64,000 nt of DNA from JAEXNA01 sp037189585 (GCA_037189585.1 JBBCJA010000004.1:147583-211582), one strand, 5' to 3'; shown: positions 1 to 9,380, counted from the stretch's first letter. Numbers and translations: made by a program. The notes: a model not told the origin generated them from the sequence alone.

Positions 1-1
1 C

Positions 2-238
2 CTGCGCTGCCCTTACTTTGAAATCTTGGTCCGAGAGACTGCCGGCGCGATCGAGGTGGATGATCAGTCGTTCACCATCCTCGCCGCGGTGAAGGGCGAC
101 TGGAGCCTCGAGGGCGACTTCGGCCGGCACCAACTCCTTTACGGAAACTCCGTGCTGCTCCCGGCTGACCTGGGGCCGGTCGCGCTTCACGGCCCGGGGC
201 GGGTGCTGGAGATTCGCCTGGGAGAGCAGGTCCTGTAG
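2..238 (+). CDS. manA: Mannose-6-phosphate isomerase class I, C-terminal end (partial)
   Basis: Only the last 78 residues are present; the 5' end lies before the window. The fragment opens with a CPYFE motif and runs through a beta-strand pattern ending in SVLLPAD and a short final strand, which is how the C-terminal cupin of type I phosphomannose isomerases looks. The enzyme interconverts mannose-6-phosphate and fructose-6-phosphate in the cytosol. The zinc-binding and catalytic residues lie in the missing part, so the call rests on the tail alone. It is followed 27 bp later by a GH130 mannoside-active gene on the same strand, which supports a role in mannose use. Another cupin-type sugar isomerase is the main alternative. 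Confidence 0.7.
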   Translation: MRCPYFEILVRETAGAIEVDDQSFTILAAVKGDWSLEGDFGRHQLLYGNSVLLPADLGPVALHGPGRVLEIRLGEQVL

Positions 239-265
239 CGCGAGACCCCGATATAGCCTCTACCT

Positions 266-1528
266 ATGTCCAGCCCACTCACACGTCCTTTGGAAGTTGA
301 ACGTCTCGACCTTCATCTGGAGGCTGATGCCTCTCGGGTTCTGTTACGCCGCTACGGCACCTCCGGCCCCGAGCACGCGGTCCGCGCGCTCGAGCGGGTC
401 CTGGCTCTACCCGAAAGTCAGGTCGAAACGATGTGGGAAGCGACGCTGGCCGAGTTCGCCCACCGCCATCGCGACTATCAGGGAGTGGTGCTTCGCCACT
501 TTGAAAGCCTGGACCATCCGCTACCGGCGAATCTGTCCCCCGCTCGCCAAGCTCTGCTCGGAGCCTGCTTTTCCATGGAGTACTCGCTCGAGTGCGCGGC
601 CCTTTTCAACCCTTCGATCGTGGCTCATCCGGACCAGTCGGGAGTGGCCGAGGGGTCCTTACGTTTCGTGATGAGTTTACGCGCCACAGGTGAAGGCCAC
701 GTCTCCTCCATCACCTTCCGCACCGGTCTCATCGATCATCGGGGGAACGTCAGTCTCGATGCCGGGCGCCCCCACGTGGAGGCTCCCACCTTGGGAGGAG
801 ACGCCGAGAGCGGCTACACCGCGACCTTCCCTGACCATCTGCCCATCGCCGAGCAGACGCTCTTTCCCATCACCCCCTCGCAGAGCAACGGGATCGAGGA
901 CGCGCGCTTCGTGCGCTTCGAGGACGGCACTTACTACGGGACCTACACCGCCTACGACGGTCGCCAGATCGCTCCGGAGATGGTGGCCACCTCGGACTTT
1001 CGCTCTTACCGCTTTCTGCCTTTGAAAGGTTCGGCGCTACGAAATAAGGGGTTGGCCCTCTTTCCCCGCAAGGTGGGCGGCCGCTACACCATGCTGGGTC
1101 GCCAGGACGGTGAGAACAACTATCTGATGCGCTCCGACGATCTGCTGGTCTGGAACGAGACCCACCTTTTGACGACGCCGAAGTTTGACTGGGAGATCGT
1201 GCAGAGCGGGAACTGCGGCTCTCCCATGGAGACGGAGGCCGGATGGCTGGTTCTGACTCACGGCGTGGGTCCGACCCGCAAGTACTCTATCGGAGCCATG
1301 CTTTTGGATCTCGAGGATCCCGCGCGGGTCATAGGGCGCCTGGAGACTCCGCTTTTAAGCCCCAATGCCGAGGAGCGAGAGGGATATGTCCCCAACGTGG
1401 TCTACACCTGCGGCGCCCTCACGCACGCGGGCCATCTGATCATCCCCTACGCCATCTCCGACTCCGCCTGCCGCTTCGCTCGTGTTCCCATCGAGGAGCT
1501 TTTGAGACATCTGAAATTCTCGGCCTAG
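266..1528 (+). CDS. GH130 family beta-mannoside phosphorylase/hydrolase
   Basis: The 420-residue protein carries the signature blocks of the five-bladed propeller family GH130: FNPSIV (114-119), GIEDARF (209-215), NKGLALFPRK (260-269), the GRQDGENNYLM region (278-288), SGNCGSP (314-320) and GYVPNVVY (373-380). GH130 enzymes phosphorolyse or hydrolyse beta-mannosides, and the acidic residue of the GIEDAR block is part of the active-site motif. There is no signal peptide, so it should act in the cytosol on imported sugars. The product mannose-1-phosphate or mannose would feed the manA product next door. No clear ribosome binding site precedes the ATG. Phosphorylase versus mannosidase cannot be decided from sequence alone. 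Confidence 0.85.
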   Translation: MSSPLTRPLEVERLDLHLEADASRVLLRRYGTSGPEHAVRALERVLALPESQVETMWEATLAEFAHRHRDYQGVVLRHFESLDHPLPANLSPARQALLGACFSMEYSLECAALFNPSIVAHPDQSGVAEGSLRFVMSLRATGEGHVSSITFRTGLIDHRGNVSLDAGRPHVEAPTLGGDAESGYTATFPDHLPIAEQTLFPITPSQSNGIEDARFVRFEDGTYYGTYTAYDGRQIAPEMVATSDFRSYRFLPLKGSALRNKGLALFPRKVGGRYTMLGRQDGENNYLMRSDDLLVWNETHLLTTPKFDWEIVQSGNCGSPMETEAGWLVLTHGVGPTRKYSIGAMLLDLEDPARVIGRLETPLLSPNAEEREGYVPNVVYTCGALTHAGHLIIPYAISDSACRFARVPIEELLRHLKFSA

Positions 1529-1561
1529 AGGACGGTCCGCATAGTTTTTGAAACCCGGTTC

Positions 1562-3217
1562 ATGCGCTGGCTGGCTCTTCTTTTCATAAGCCTTGCTCTG
1601 ATCGGCTGCCAACGCTCTCCGGAGGCCAAGGGGTTTCTTCTCACCGCCGGGGACTGGGACATGCCGCCCGCCTATCACGGCAACCCCTGGGCTCCGGGTG
1701 GGGTGGGCGTGGCGCGTAGCTACGTCTACGACCCCCTCTTTGACTACGTTCCCCAAGACAAGAGCTGGTTGCCGCGCCTGGGCACGAAGTTCGAGGAGAG
1801 CGCCGGCGGCGACCGCCTGACCGTTCATCTCCGCCCTGACGCCAGGTGGCATGACGGGCAGCCCTTCACCTCCAAGGATGTCGTCGCCACCTTCGAGATA
1901 GGGTTTCTCAAGGGACTGGAGATCTGGCACTACATCGACCGGCTGGAGACCCCCGACGAGCACACGATCGTCTTCCATTGGAAACGCCGCTCTCCCACCA
2001 ACACGCTGCTGGCTCTGACCGAACCGATCGTCTCGGCCGACCACCTCAACCATCCGTTTTTGGAGACCGTGCGAGCTCTGCCCAAAGAGCTCACTCAACG
2101 CGACTCCGAACAAGAGGCGGTGATTCGCGAAGTCCTCTTCGCCGAACGTCCGGCGCTTCCGATCGGGACCGGCCCCTTCCGACTGACCAAGGTGACTAGC
2201 TCGGACATGGTGTTGGAGAAGTTCTCCGGCTATCACGAGGCCGAGAACGTGCATCTGCGGGGAGTCAGAATCGCTCGCTGGGGGCGAAACGAGGCCGTCT
2301 GGTCGTATCTTTACGCGGGCCAGCTGGACGCCATCAGTCCCGCCTGCCCCTACGACGTGGCCCAGGAGGTTCTCAAGGCCAATCCCAACATCGAGCTGCG
2401 CACGCCGAGCGATCTCAACGAGATGGGCCTGGTCGTCAACTGTCGCGAGAAACCACTGAGCGACCTCTCCTTTCGGAAAGCCCTGGCCTACGCCTTAGAC
2501 CGCGACAACATCCGAAGACTCGCCTGCGCTCCCGGAGACACCAGCCCCGGCTACAATCTGGGGATGGTGCCGTCGCTGGGACCGGAGTGGTTGGGCTCGG
2601 AGTTTCTCGGCTCTCTGGAGCGCTACGACTTTGACCCGGGCAGAGCCAAAGCGCTGCTCGAGCCTTACAAGTTCAAGGGGACGCTGGAGATCATGGCGCC
2701 CGCCGGGTTTACCGATCTGGCCCTCCTGGCCGAAGCGGCCGCCTCCCAGTTGACCAAGCTGGGAGTCCACAGCCAGGTCCGGCTGGTCCAGGGCGAGCTC
2801 TACGCCAGCATGCTGCGAGAAGGAGAGTTTGATCTGGCCGCCGTTTTCGGAGCCCAGATGGGCCGCACCGTGCATCCCTCCACCTCCGCCGGTCGATACT
2901 TTAGCCGCGACGCCCAACTGCAGACCGCCTCCGGCCTTCCCTTAGATGAGGAAGCCGAAGGTTGGGTGGGCCAGTTGCGGGTCGAGCAAGACCCCGAGAG
3001 GGCACGCGCCCTGGCTCGAAAGCTGGCCCAGAGGCAAAACGAGACGGTCAGCTTCCTCCCCTGCTTTGAAAAACGCCTGATGGTCTTCGTGCAAGACGGC
3101 ACCCGAGTCACCGGCTGGCCCGAGGCGAAATCGCCCCGCTGGTCGGCCGCGCCGCTGGGGGTGGAGAACATGTACGTCTCCATGATCGTCTCGGGCCTGC
3201 TGAGGCCGGCGCCGTGA
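1562..3217 (+). CDS. ABC transporter substrate-binding lipoprotein (SBP family 5, Opp/Dpp type)
   Basis: The 551-residue protein begins with a hydrophobic leader and a lipobox (LIGC, residues 13-16), so Cys16 should be lipidated and anchor the mature protein at a membrane. The body has the family 5 layout: an early VYDPLFDY segment, the LRPDARWHDGQPFTSKDV-like block near residue 95, and the FRKALAYALDRD block near 300. Family 5 proteins bind peptides, nickel or oligosaccharides. It starts a five-gene operon, each gene touching the next, with two permeases and two ATPases. The upstream GH130 and manA genes suggest a manno-oligosaccharide ligand, which is inference. Confidence 0.9.
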   Translation: MRWLALLFISLALIGCQRSPEAKGFLLTAGDWDMPPAYHGNPWAPGGVGVARSYVYDPLFDYVPQDKSWLPRLGTKFEESAGGDRLTVHLRPDARWHDGQPFTSKDVVATFEIGFLKGLEIWHYIDRLETPDEHTIVFHWKRRSPTNTLLALTEPIVSADHLNHPFLETVRALPKELTQRDSEQEAVIREVLFAERPALPIGTGPFRLTKVTSSDMVLEKFSGYHEAENVHLRGVRIARWGRNEAVWSYLYAGQLDAISPACPYDVAQEVLKANPNIELRTPSDLNEMGLVVNCREKPLSDLSFRKALAYALDRDNIRRLACAPGDTSPGYNLGMVPSLGPEWLGSEFLGSLERYDFDPGRAKALLEPYKFKGTLEIMAPAGFTDLALLAEAAASQLTKLGVHSQVRLVQGELYASMLREGEFDLAAVFGAQMGRTVHPSTSAGRYFSRDAQLQTASGLPLDEEAEGWVGQLRVEQDPERARALARKLAQRQNETVSFLPCFEKRLMVFVQDGTRVTGWPEAKSPRWSAAPLGVENMYVSMIVSGLLRPAP

Positions 3218-4191
3218 AGACGTCGCTTTTGACCGCCGCTCTGACCATCTGGGTGGCCATGACTTTCACCTTTCTTTTGATCCGACAGATCCCCGGCGAC
3301 GTGCTTCACAACTTCGCCGTCAACATCCAGAACACTCAGGGCGTGCCCTACGATCAAGCCCGAGAGCTGGCCAAGCTGCAGATCAACTGGGACCCCGACA
3401 AACCTCTCTCGGAGCAGTATTTTCACTACATGAAAAGTCTAGCTCGAGGCGAGCTGGGAAACTCCACCAACTACCGCATCCCTGTCTCCACCATTCTCGG
3501 CGCGGCCCTGCCCTGGACGCTCTTCATCACCCTCAGCGCCGCCTTTTTCAGCTTTGCCGTGGGGGTCGGCCTAGGCTTGTGGGCGGCCTGGAGACGGGGA
3601 AGCTGGCTGGACCCGGCCTTGACTCTCTACGCCACCATCACTCAGGCCATCCCCGACTTTCTCATCGGCGTGGTGCTGCTTTTGACTCTGGGTATCCGGC
3701 TGGAGTGGATGCCGCTACGCGGAGCCTACAGTCCGGAGACCGATCCCGGACTCAACCTGGCCTTTCTAGGCAGTTTGGGCTACCACGCCATCTTGCCGGT
3801 GCTGGCTTTCTCCATTCCCGCCATCGGAAACTGGGCGCTTTCGGCCAAGGCCAGCGCCACCAGCGTCCTGGGCGAGGACTATCTGATGGTGGCCCGAGCC
3901 AAAGGGCTCAAGCCGTGGCGCATCCTGCGAGACTACCTGGGCCGTAACGCGCTACTGCCTTTGATCGCCGGACTGGCCAGCAGTCTGGGAGGGCTCCTGG
4001 GCGGCTCCATGCTGATCGAGACCATGTTCGGCTACCCGGGATTGGGCTACTTTCTGGCCCAGGCCATCGGCACCCGCGACTACCCCTTGATGCAAGGGCT
4101 GTTTCTTCTCTCCACCGTGGCCATCGTGCTCAGCAACCTGGCCGGGGAAGCCCTCTCGCGACATCTCGACCCTCGGGTGGCCAAGGGATGA
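3214..4191 (+). CDS. ABC transporter permease, OppB/DppB type
   Basis: The 325-residue integral membrane protein starts at a GTG that overlaps the binding-protein stop by 4 nt. It opens with the first transmembrane helix followed by the RQIPGD motif typical of OppB/DppB proteins and has about six membrane segments. The cytoplasmic EAA-like loop EDYLMVARAKG (221-231) should dock onto the ATPases. It would pair with the next gene product to form the channel of an oligopeptide/oligosaccharide importer. Confidence 0.92.
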   Translation: MKTSLLTAALTIWVAMTFTFLLIRQIPGDVLHNFAVNIQNTQGVPYDQARELAKLQINWDPDKPLSEQYFHYMKSLARGELGNSTNYRIPVSTILGAALPWTLFITLSAAFFSFAVGVGLGLWAAWRRGSWLDPALTLYATITQAIPDFLIGVVLLLTLGIRLEWMPLRGAYSPETDPGLNLAFLGSLGYHAILPVLAFSIPAIGNWALSAKASATSVLGEDYLMVARAKGLKPWRILRDYLGRNALLPLIAGLASSLGGLLGGSMLIETMFGYPGLGYFLAQAIGTRDYPLMQGLFLLSTVAIVLSNLAGEALSRHLDPRVAKG

Positions 4192-5006
4192 AAGCCTCCA
4201 CCAAACTCGGCCTCGGGATCCTCGGGCTCTTTCTGCTGGCCGGCCTGCTCGGACCAGCGTTTATCGAGCTCGAGCGGAGTCCCGACTACGAGGCGCGTTT
4301 CGCCCCGCTCAGCTGGACCCACCCCCTGGGCACCGACTACGCCGGGCGCGACGTGTTGGCCCAGTTGGTTCACGGAGCTAGCGACATCTTCGTGATCGCC
4401 TTTTCGGCCGGAGCTTTCGCGGTGCTGCTGGCCTTTCTGGTCGGGGTGGGAGGGGCGCTGGCCAAAGGAGCGACCGACCGCCTGCTCCTGGGGATGACCG
4501 ACGTCTTCCTCACCGTGCCCAGCTTCCCGCTGATGGCCATCTTGTCGGCTCTCTTTCAAGTGGGAGATCCGATCACGTTCGGCTTTCTGCTGGCCCTCTG
4601 GTCCTGGCCGGGGCTGGCTCGTTCCCTGCGCGGTCAGGTGCTCTCGCTGCAACATCGAGAGTTTATCGAGGTCTGCCGGCTGATGTGTATGGGACCGTGG
4701 CACATCCTGTGGCGCGAGATCTTTCCCAACCTCGTCCCCTACCTCACCTTGAACTTCATTCTCATCTCCCGCAACGCCATCACCGCCAGCGTCGGCATCA
4801 TGATGCTGGGGCTGGTTCCGCTCAAGGTGGAGAACTGGGGAATGATGCTGAACCTGGCGGCCTTCCAGTCGGGCGCCATCTTTTTGCCTCAGGGGCTGAC
4901 CTATCTTCTGGCCCCCCTGGTGGCCATCGTGCTGTTTCAGTACAGCCTGATCCTGGTGGCCGGAGGGGTCGAAGAGCTCTTCGACCCCCGGTTGAGGAGG
5001 GGATAG
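4188..5006 (+). CDS. ABC transporter permease, OppC/DppC type
   Basis: The 272-residue membrane protein starts at an ATG overlapping the previous stop by 4 nt. The HPLGTDYAGRD block (45-55) after the first helix is diagnostic of OppC/DppC permeases, and an EAA-type loop follows near residues 155-175 (EFIEVCRLMCMGPW). It is a little shorter than typical members (about 290-300 residues), mostly at the N-terminus. It should form a heterodimeric channel with the preceding gene product. Confidence 0.92.
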   Translation: MKASTKLGLGILGLFLLAGLLGPAFIELERSPDYEARFAPLSWTHPLGTDYAGRDVLAQLVHGASDIFVIAFSAGAFAVLLAFLVGVGGALAKGATDRLLLGMTDVFLTVPSFPLMAILSALFQVGDPITFGFLLALWSWPGLARSLRGQVLSLQHREFIEVCRLMCMGPWHILWREIFPNLVPYLTLNFILISRNAITASVGIMMLGLVPLKVENWGMMLNLAAFQSGAIFLPQGLTYLLAPLVAIVLFQYSLILVAGGVEELFDPRLRRG

Positions 5007-5009
5007 CGC

Positions 5010-5942
5010 GTGCTGAGCATCCAAAACCTCTCCATCGACTACCGCGTTCCCGGCGGAGCCATGTCGGTTCTGCGCGACGTCTCGCTGGACTTCGAGCCGG
5101 GGAAAGTGACGGCCTTGATCGGAGAGTCCGGGAGCGGCAAGACGACCCTGACGGGGGCCGTCCTGGGTCTGCTGGCCTCCAACGCTCGAATCTTGGGAGG
5201 GCGCGTGAGCTGGAAGGGAGAGAATCTCCTCGAAGCCTCGCCCGAGAGGTTGAGGCGGTTTCGCTGGCGCCAGGCCTCAGTCGTCTTCCAGGCCGCTCAG
5301 GGGGCCTGGAACCCCACGCTTTCCATCGGACGGCAGATGCTGGACTGCTGTCGCGACCACGGAGTGGAGGCAGGTCGGGAGCGAATGGAGAGACTGCTGC
5401 GCCAGGTCCGGCTGGACCCGGCACGGGTGGCGAGCTCTTATCCCCACCAGCTGAGCGGCGGCATGCGGCAAAGGGCTCTCATCGCCATGGCCTTGATGCT
5501 CGACCCGGAGCTTCTCATTTTGGACGAGCCGACCACGGCGCTCGATCTCATCACCCAGAGTTACATCTTCGATATTTTAGCCGACATTCACCGGGAGCGA
5601 GAGCTCACCGCGATCCTGGTCACCCACGACCTGGCCGCGGTGGCCCGGTTGGCCGACCGGGTGGCGGTGCTGTACGCCGGCACCGTCTGTGAGCTGGCCG
5701 AGGCCGAATCGGTCTTCGAGAACCCACGACACCCCTACTCACAAATTCTACTGCGTTCGGCCCCCGACGTGCGGGGAGACCTTCGGCTGACCGCGACCGG
5801 CGACGGCAAGCCACCGGATCTTCGCCAACGTCCGCCGGGGTGCATCTTCGCCTCGCGCTGCCCAGAGCGGATCGAGCTCTGCCTAGAATCCGAGCCCCAA
5901 CTCGGGTCCGAGATGGTGGCCTGCCATCGGAGGAAGCCATGA
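5010..5942 (+). CDS. ABC transporter ATP-binding protein, OppD/DppD type
   Basis: The 310-residue ATPase begins at a GTG 3 nt after the permease stop. Walker A is GESGSGKTT (38-46), the ABC signature is LSGGMRQR, and Walker B is LLILDEPTTALD. The C-terminal extension carries the Opp/Dpp cysteine pattern (PPGCIFASRCP, then two later cysteines), which in some characterised Opp systems binds an iron-sulfur cluster. It supplies energy for the importer of this operon together with the next ATPase. Confidence 0.93.
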   Translation: MLSIQNLSIDYRVPGGAMSVLRDVSLDFEPGKVTALIGESGSGKTTLTGAVLGLLASNARILGGRVSWKGENLLEASPERLRRFRWRQASVVFQAAQGAWNPTLSIGRQMLDCCRDHGVEAGRERMERLLRQVRLDPARVASSYPHQLSGGMRQRALIAMALMLDPELLILDEPTTALDLITQSYIFDILADIHRERELTAILVTHDLAAVARLADRVAVLYAGTVCELAEAESVFENPRHPYSQILLRSAPDVRGDLRLTATGDGKPPDLRQRPPGCIFASRCPERIELCLESEPQLGSEMVACHRRKP

Positions 5943-6913
5943 AACTCGTCGAGTTGCGCGGGACCCACATCCAACTGGGGAAGGTTCAAGCCATGCGGGG
6001 CGTCGATCTTGCCATCGAGGAGGGCGAGATCATCACTGTGGTGGGGGAGAGCGGTTGCGGCAAGAGCACTCTGGGGCGAGCGGTGCTGGGGCTGTTGTCT
6101 CCGAGCGAAGGTCAGGTGCTGTATCAGGGCCAGGACATCTTCGCCCCCGGCTATCGGATGCCGGATTCCCTTCGCCTTTCGGTTCAGGTGGTCCACCAGG
6201 ACAGCTACGCCAGCTTAAACCCGGTCCGCACCATCGGCCAGCAGTTGGCCGCCCCGCTGCGCCGCCACAACCTGGTTCCGCGAGCTCAGGTCAAGGCCAG
6301 GGTGCTCGAGGTGCTGACCGAGATGGGGCTGACTCCAGCCGACTTTTTCGCCTCCAAGGTCCCCTTTCAGCTCTCCGGCGGGCAGCGCCAGCGGGTTTCC
6401 CTGGCCCGGGCGGCCCTCTTGAAGCCAAAGCTCATCGTGGCCGACGAGCCCGTCTCGGGTGTGGACGCGACCTTACGCCTGGCTATCCTGGAGCTGATGA
6501 GGCGCAAGAACGCCGAAGGGATCGCCTTTGTCTACATCACCCACGACCTGGGCACGGCGCGCTATCTCGGGCGGGGCGGCAGAATGTTGGTGATGTATCT
6601 GGGCCAGGTGATCGAAAGCGGCCCGGTGGAGACTCTGCTCGACGATCCTCTTCATCCCTATCTGCAGGCCTTGCTGGCCGCCCTGCCACCGCTCGACCCG
6701 CGCAAGGCTAAGCTGGTCGCGCCTCTCCCTTTACGCTCTTTGGACATGCCGGACGCCACCAGGCCTCCGTCGGGCTGCAGCTTTCACCCGCGCTGTCCCT
6801 ATGCCCAGGGGCGTTGCCAGAGCGAGCCGCCCAGCCTGCGCGAGGTAAGGGAGCAGTTCGTCGCCTGCCACTTCGCCGAAAAGCTCGAAGGGAAGCCGGA
6901 GCTCGAGTCTTAA
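5939..6913 (+). CDS. ABC transporter ATP-binding protein, OppF/DppF type
   Basis: The start is the ATG overlapping the OppD-like stop by 4 nt, giving 324 residues; a longer open frame upstream is only the shadow of the previous gene. It has Walker A (GESGCGKST), signature SGGQRQRVSLARA, Walker B VADEPVSGVD and the C-terminal PSGCSFHPRCPYA cysteine block of OppF/DppF proteins. It is the second nucleotide-binding subunit and the last gene of the importer operon. Its stop overlaps the stop of the convergent histidine kinase gene by 2-4 nt. Confidence 0.93.
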   Translation: MKLVELRGTHIQLGKVQAMRGVDLAIEEGEIITVVGESGCGKSTLGRAVLGLLSPSEGQVLYQGQDIFAPGYRMPDSLRLSVQVVHQDSYASLNPVRTIGQQLAAPLRRHNLVPRAQVKARVLEVLTEMGLTPADFFASKVPFQLSGGQRQRVSLARAALLKPKLIVADEPVSGVDATLRLAILELMRRKNAEGIAFVYITHDLGTARYLGRGGRMLVMYLGQVIESGPVETLLDDPLHPYLQALLAALPPLDPRKAKLVAPLPLRSLDMPDATRPPSGCSFHPRCPYAQGRCQSEPPSLREVREQFVACHFAEKLEGKPELES

Positions 6914-8235
6914 CCTCTCGACAAGGGGAGCCGGACCACGAAATGAGCTCCTCTTTGAGCAGCCTCTCTCTGGAGAAAAATCTCTCCCCCGTGTTCAGCT
7001 ACGATGGAGCGACAGATCGGTAGCCCCAAGCCCGCTCCTTGGCCGTGCCGGGAGGCTTCCGCCTGGTAGAACCGTTCGAAAATACGCTCCTTCAAGTCTT
7101 CCGGAACGCCCGGGCCGCTGTCATGAACCGACAACTCCGCTTGGCCCTTCCGCTGACTCGTGGAGACTTTGATCGTACCGCCTTCCGGCGTGTGCCGGAC
7201 CGCGTTCTCCAAAAGATTCAAGACGAGCTCCGTCAAGCGAGTCTGGTCACCCAGAACGGGGGCCGGAGCGAAATAAGTCTCCCAACGAACCGCACCCCCC
7301 TCTTCTTGCAGAGAGAAAACCGCGTCAGCGGCAAGGTCCGCTAGATCCAGCGGCTCTCGTTCGAAAGCAACGGCTCCGGCATCCGAGCGGGCCAAAGCTA
7401 AGAGCTTGGCCACCAGGGTACCCATGGACTCCAGGCCCTCCCGAATCTCGTTGAGCGATGCCTGGTACTCCTCGCTCTCTCGAGGTCGGCTCAGCGCCAC
7501 CTCGGCTCGGGTCAAGAGGCGCGCGATGGGGGTTCGAAGCTCATGAGCGGCGTCGGACGTGAACTGCTTCTGCCGGGCGAAGGCTTCGTCGAGGCGCCCC
7601 AACATCTGATTGAAGGTCTCCACGAGACGAGCCAGTTCATCGTCACTTTCCAGCGACTGCAATCGCTCCGAGAGACCCTCGGCCCCGAGAGTCGCCGCCC
7701 TGCGGGTGATCTCGTCGAGGGGATTCAGCAAGCGCGAGGCCAAAAACAGACCTCCAGCTCCCGCCAGCAGCACGGTCAAAGGAACCCCTACCAGCAACAA
7801 GCCGAAAAGCGCCCGGAGTGAAGCCCGGACGTCTTCTTGAGAGCGGGAGACTCGCACCCAAAGTTTGACCGAGGGAGCGTAGATGGTCAATCGGCGCCAG
7901 GGGACCCCATTTTTGAAATGAGTGTCAAAGCCGGTCTCCAGCCGTAGGGGCCCGGGTGGGGCCAAACCTCCAACCTCAGCGACCAGAACACCTTGGGGAT
8001 CGTAGACGGCGACTTCTTCACCGTGGGAAAGAACTTCATACTCGAGATCGAGCTCACCGTCGTCCTCAAGCTCGGACTCTCTGGCGAACTGCTGGACCTC
8101 TTGGGCCAGATCGTGGTCGAACCACCGATAGAGAGAGCGCTCGACTCCGAGGTAGACCACGACACTAAAAAAGAGCAAAGTCAGAAACAGAAGAAGGACG
8201 TACCATAAGGTCAGTCTCCCTCGAATTCCCCCCAT
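6910..8235 (-). CDS. Sensor histidine kinase (HAMP, HisKA, HATPase)
   Basis: The chosen ATG at 8235 gives 441 residues starting MGGIRGRLTLWY and lies 1 nt after the response-regulator stop; the frame extends further upstream but only over that gene. Layout: helix 1 (about 9-30), extracytoplasmic domain (31-140), helix 2 (about 143-165), HAMP (166-218), H-box with His231 (DAAHELRTP), N-box LNLLENAVRH (339-348), G1 HDSGPGVP (371-378) and G2 GAGLGL (400-405). It should sense a periplasmic signal and phosphorylate the partner regulator. The neighbouring PepSY gene is a common companion of this kinase type. Confidence 0.95.
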   Translation of the reverse strand: MGGIRGRLTLWYVLLLFLTLLFFSVVVYLGVERSLYRWFDHDLAQEVQQFARESELEDDGELDLEYEVLSHGEEVAVYDPQGVLVAEVGGLAPPGPLRLETGFDTHFKNGVPWRRLTIYAPSVKLWVRVSRSQEDVRASLRALFGLLLVGVPLTVLLAGAGGLFLASRLLNPLDEITRRAATLGAEGLSERLQSLESDDELARLVETFNQMLGRLDEAFARQKQFTSDAAHELRTPIARLLTRAEVALSRPRESEEYQASLNEIREGLESMGTLVAKLLALARSDAGAVAFEREPLDLADLAADAVFSLQEEGGAVRWETYFAPAPVLGDQTRLTELVLNLLENAVRHTPEGGTIKVSTSQRKGQAELSVHDSGPGVPEDLKERIFERFYQAEASRHGQGAGLGLPICRSIVAEHGGEIFLQREAAQRGAHFVVRLPLSRG

Positions 8236-8236
8236 T

Positions 8237-8899
8237 CTAGGGCTCCAACTGATAACCCGCTCCTCGAACCGTGCGGATAAGATTCTCGTCTCCGAGCTTT
8301 CGGCGAAGCCCGCGGACATACACATCAACCACATTGGAGGTGGCCGAGCGGTCGTAGTCCCAGATATGAGCGGCGATCTGGTCGCGACTGAGTACTTGTC
8401 CCGGATGGCGCATCAGACACTCCAGGAGCTGATACTCTTTTTTGGTCAAAGAGACCGGCTCTCCGTTCTTCGTCACTTCATGGCGACTAGGGTCGAGGTG
8501 GACTTCACCGGCTTTGAGGACAGGGTCGCGAGAAACCCCTTCCTTTCGCCGCAGAAGGGCTCGCAACCGGGCCAGAAGCTCTTGCAAGGCGAAAGGCTTG
8601 ACCAGGTAGTCGTCGGCCCCTCGGTCGAGTCCGGTCACCCTATCTTCAACCGCGTCTCGCGCGGTCAGCATGAGGATCGGCACCTCACGCCCGCTCGAGC
8701 GAACCACCGAACAGATCTCAAGCCCCGATCTTCCGGGTAGCATCCAGTCCAGGAGTAAGAGATCGTAAGGCTCCAAAAGCGCCAGGTCCTGACCCATCTC
8801 TCCCTCGTGAGCCCAGTCGACGGCGTAGCCCTCCTCTTGAAGAGCTTGCTTCACCGCCTGGCCTAAACCCACGTCGTCCTCGACCAATAGTACTCGCAT
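8237..8899 (-). CDS. Response regulator, OmpR/PhoB family
   Basis: The 220-residue protein has a receiver domain with acidic pair EDD (7-9), phospho-acceptor Asp51 (LLLLDWMLPG), the conserved Thr79 and Lys101 (KPF), then a winged-helix DNA-binding domain (about 128-220) with the usual VRGLRRKLG and VRGAGYQL blocks. It is the first gene of a two-gene unit with the histidine kinase, separated by 1 nt. It is a transcription factor whose targets cannot be read from the sequence; the divergently spaced PepSY gene just upstream on the same strand is a likely one. Confidence 0.95.
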   Translation of the reverse strand: MRVLLVEDDVGLGQAVKQALQEEGYAVDWAHEGEMGQDLALLEPYDLLLLDWMLPGRSGLEICSVVRSSGREVPILMLTARDAVEDRVTGLDRGADDYLVKPFALQELLARLRALLRRKEGVSRDPVLKAGEVHLDPSRHEVTKNGEPVSLTKKEYQLLECLMRHPGQVLSRDQIAAHIWDYDRSATSNVVDVYVRGLRRKLGDENLIRTVRGAGYQLEP

Positions 8900-8957
8900 A
8901 GCGGATTCTTTCTAAAGCTCAGCGGGGCCCCGAAGTCTCAGGGCCCCACCTTCGGAG

Positions 8958-9299
8958 TTAGTCGTGATCGATGTAGTTTTGTAGAATCTTACCGTTTCCG
9001 GCATCCACGATGATCTTCCGCTCGAGTCCACCGTCATCGAGTTCGACCTCGTAGACCACGTTTCCATCCTCGTTGTCAAGCTCGGCCTTGATCAGCTTGG
9101 CCTTGGGCGCGGCTTTCTGCGCGATAGCCTGAGCTTGAGGCAGACTGATCTTGGCCACCTTCCGCATGGCGGCCCGCTCCTGGGCATCCGTGCGCGGTAC
9201 GTTGGTAATGCGGGCACTGCTCTGATAGGGAACAGGGTCGGCGAGGACCGGTAGGGCCAGCAGGAAGGCTAAGGCGGGAATGATGATGTTGACTTTCAT
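8958..9299 (-). CDS. Secreted PepSY-domain protein
   Basis: The 113-residue product has a signal peptide (1-20, ending LPVLADP) and a single PepSY domain: the helix with SLPQAQAIAQKAAP followed by the strand pattern VVYEVELDDGGLERKIIVDAGNG. A well-placed AGGAG lies 7 nt before the ATG. PepSY domains occur in periplasmic proteins thought to modulate peptidases or to act with two-component sensors. It lies upstream of and in line with the regulator/kinase pair (58 nt gap), so it may belong to the same stress-sensing unit. Confidence 0.85.
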   Translation of the reverse strand: MKVNIIIPALAFLLALPVLADPVPYQSSARITNVPRTDAQERAAMRKVAKISLPQAQAIAQKAAPKAKLIKAELDNEDGNVVYEVELDDGGLERKIIVDAGNGKILQNYIDHD

Positions 9300-9380
9300 G
9301 GCTATCTCCTGATGGGATAAAAATTTGGTCGTATCGACCTGAGGGGACTCTAAACCAGCAACATGAGATCGAGATGAAAT

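Noticed and set aside
1355..2254. Minus-strand frame of about 299 codons across GH130 and the binding protein
   Set aside because: No recognisable domain and fully antisense to two strong genes.
4080..5024. Minus-strand frame of 314 codons antisense to the permeases
   Set aside because: Gln/His/Arg-rich shadow composition; the plus strand encodes clear membrane proteins.
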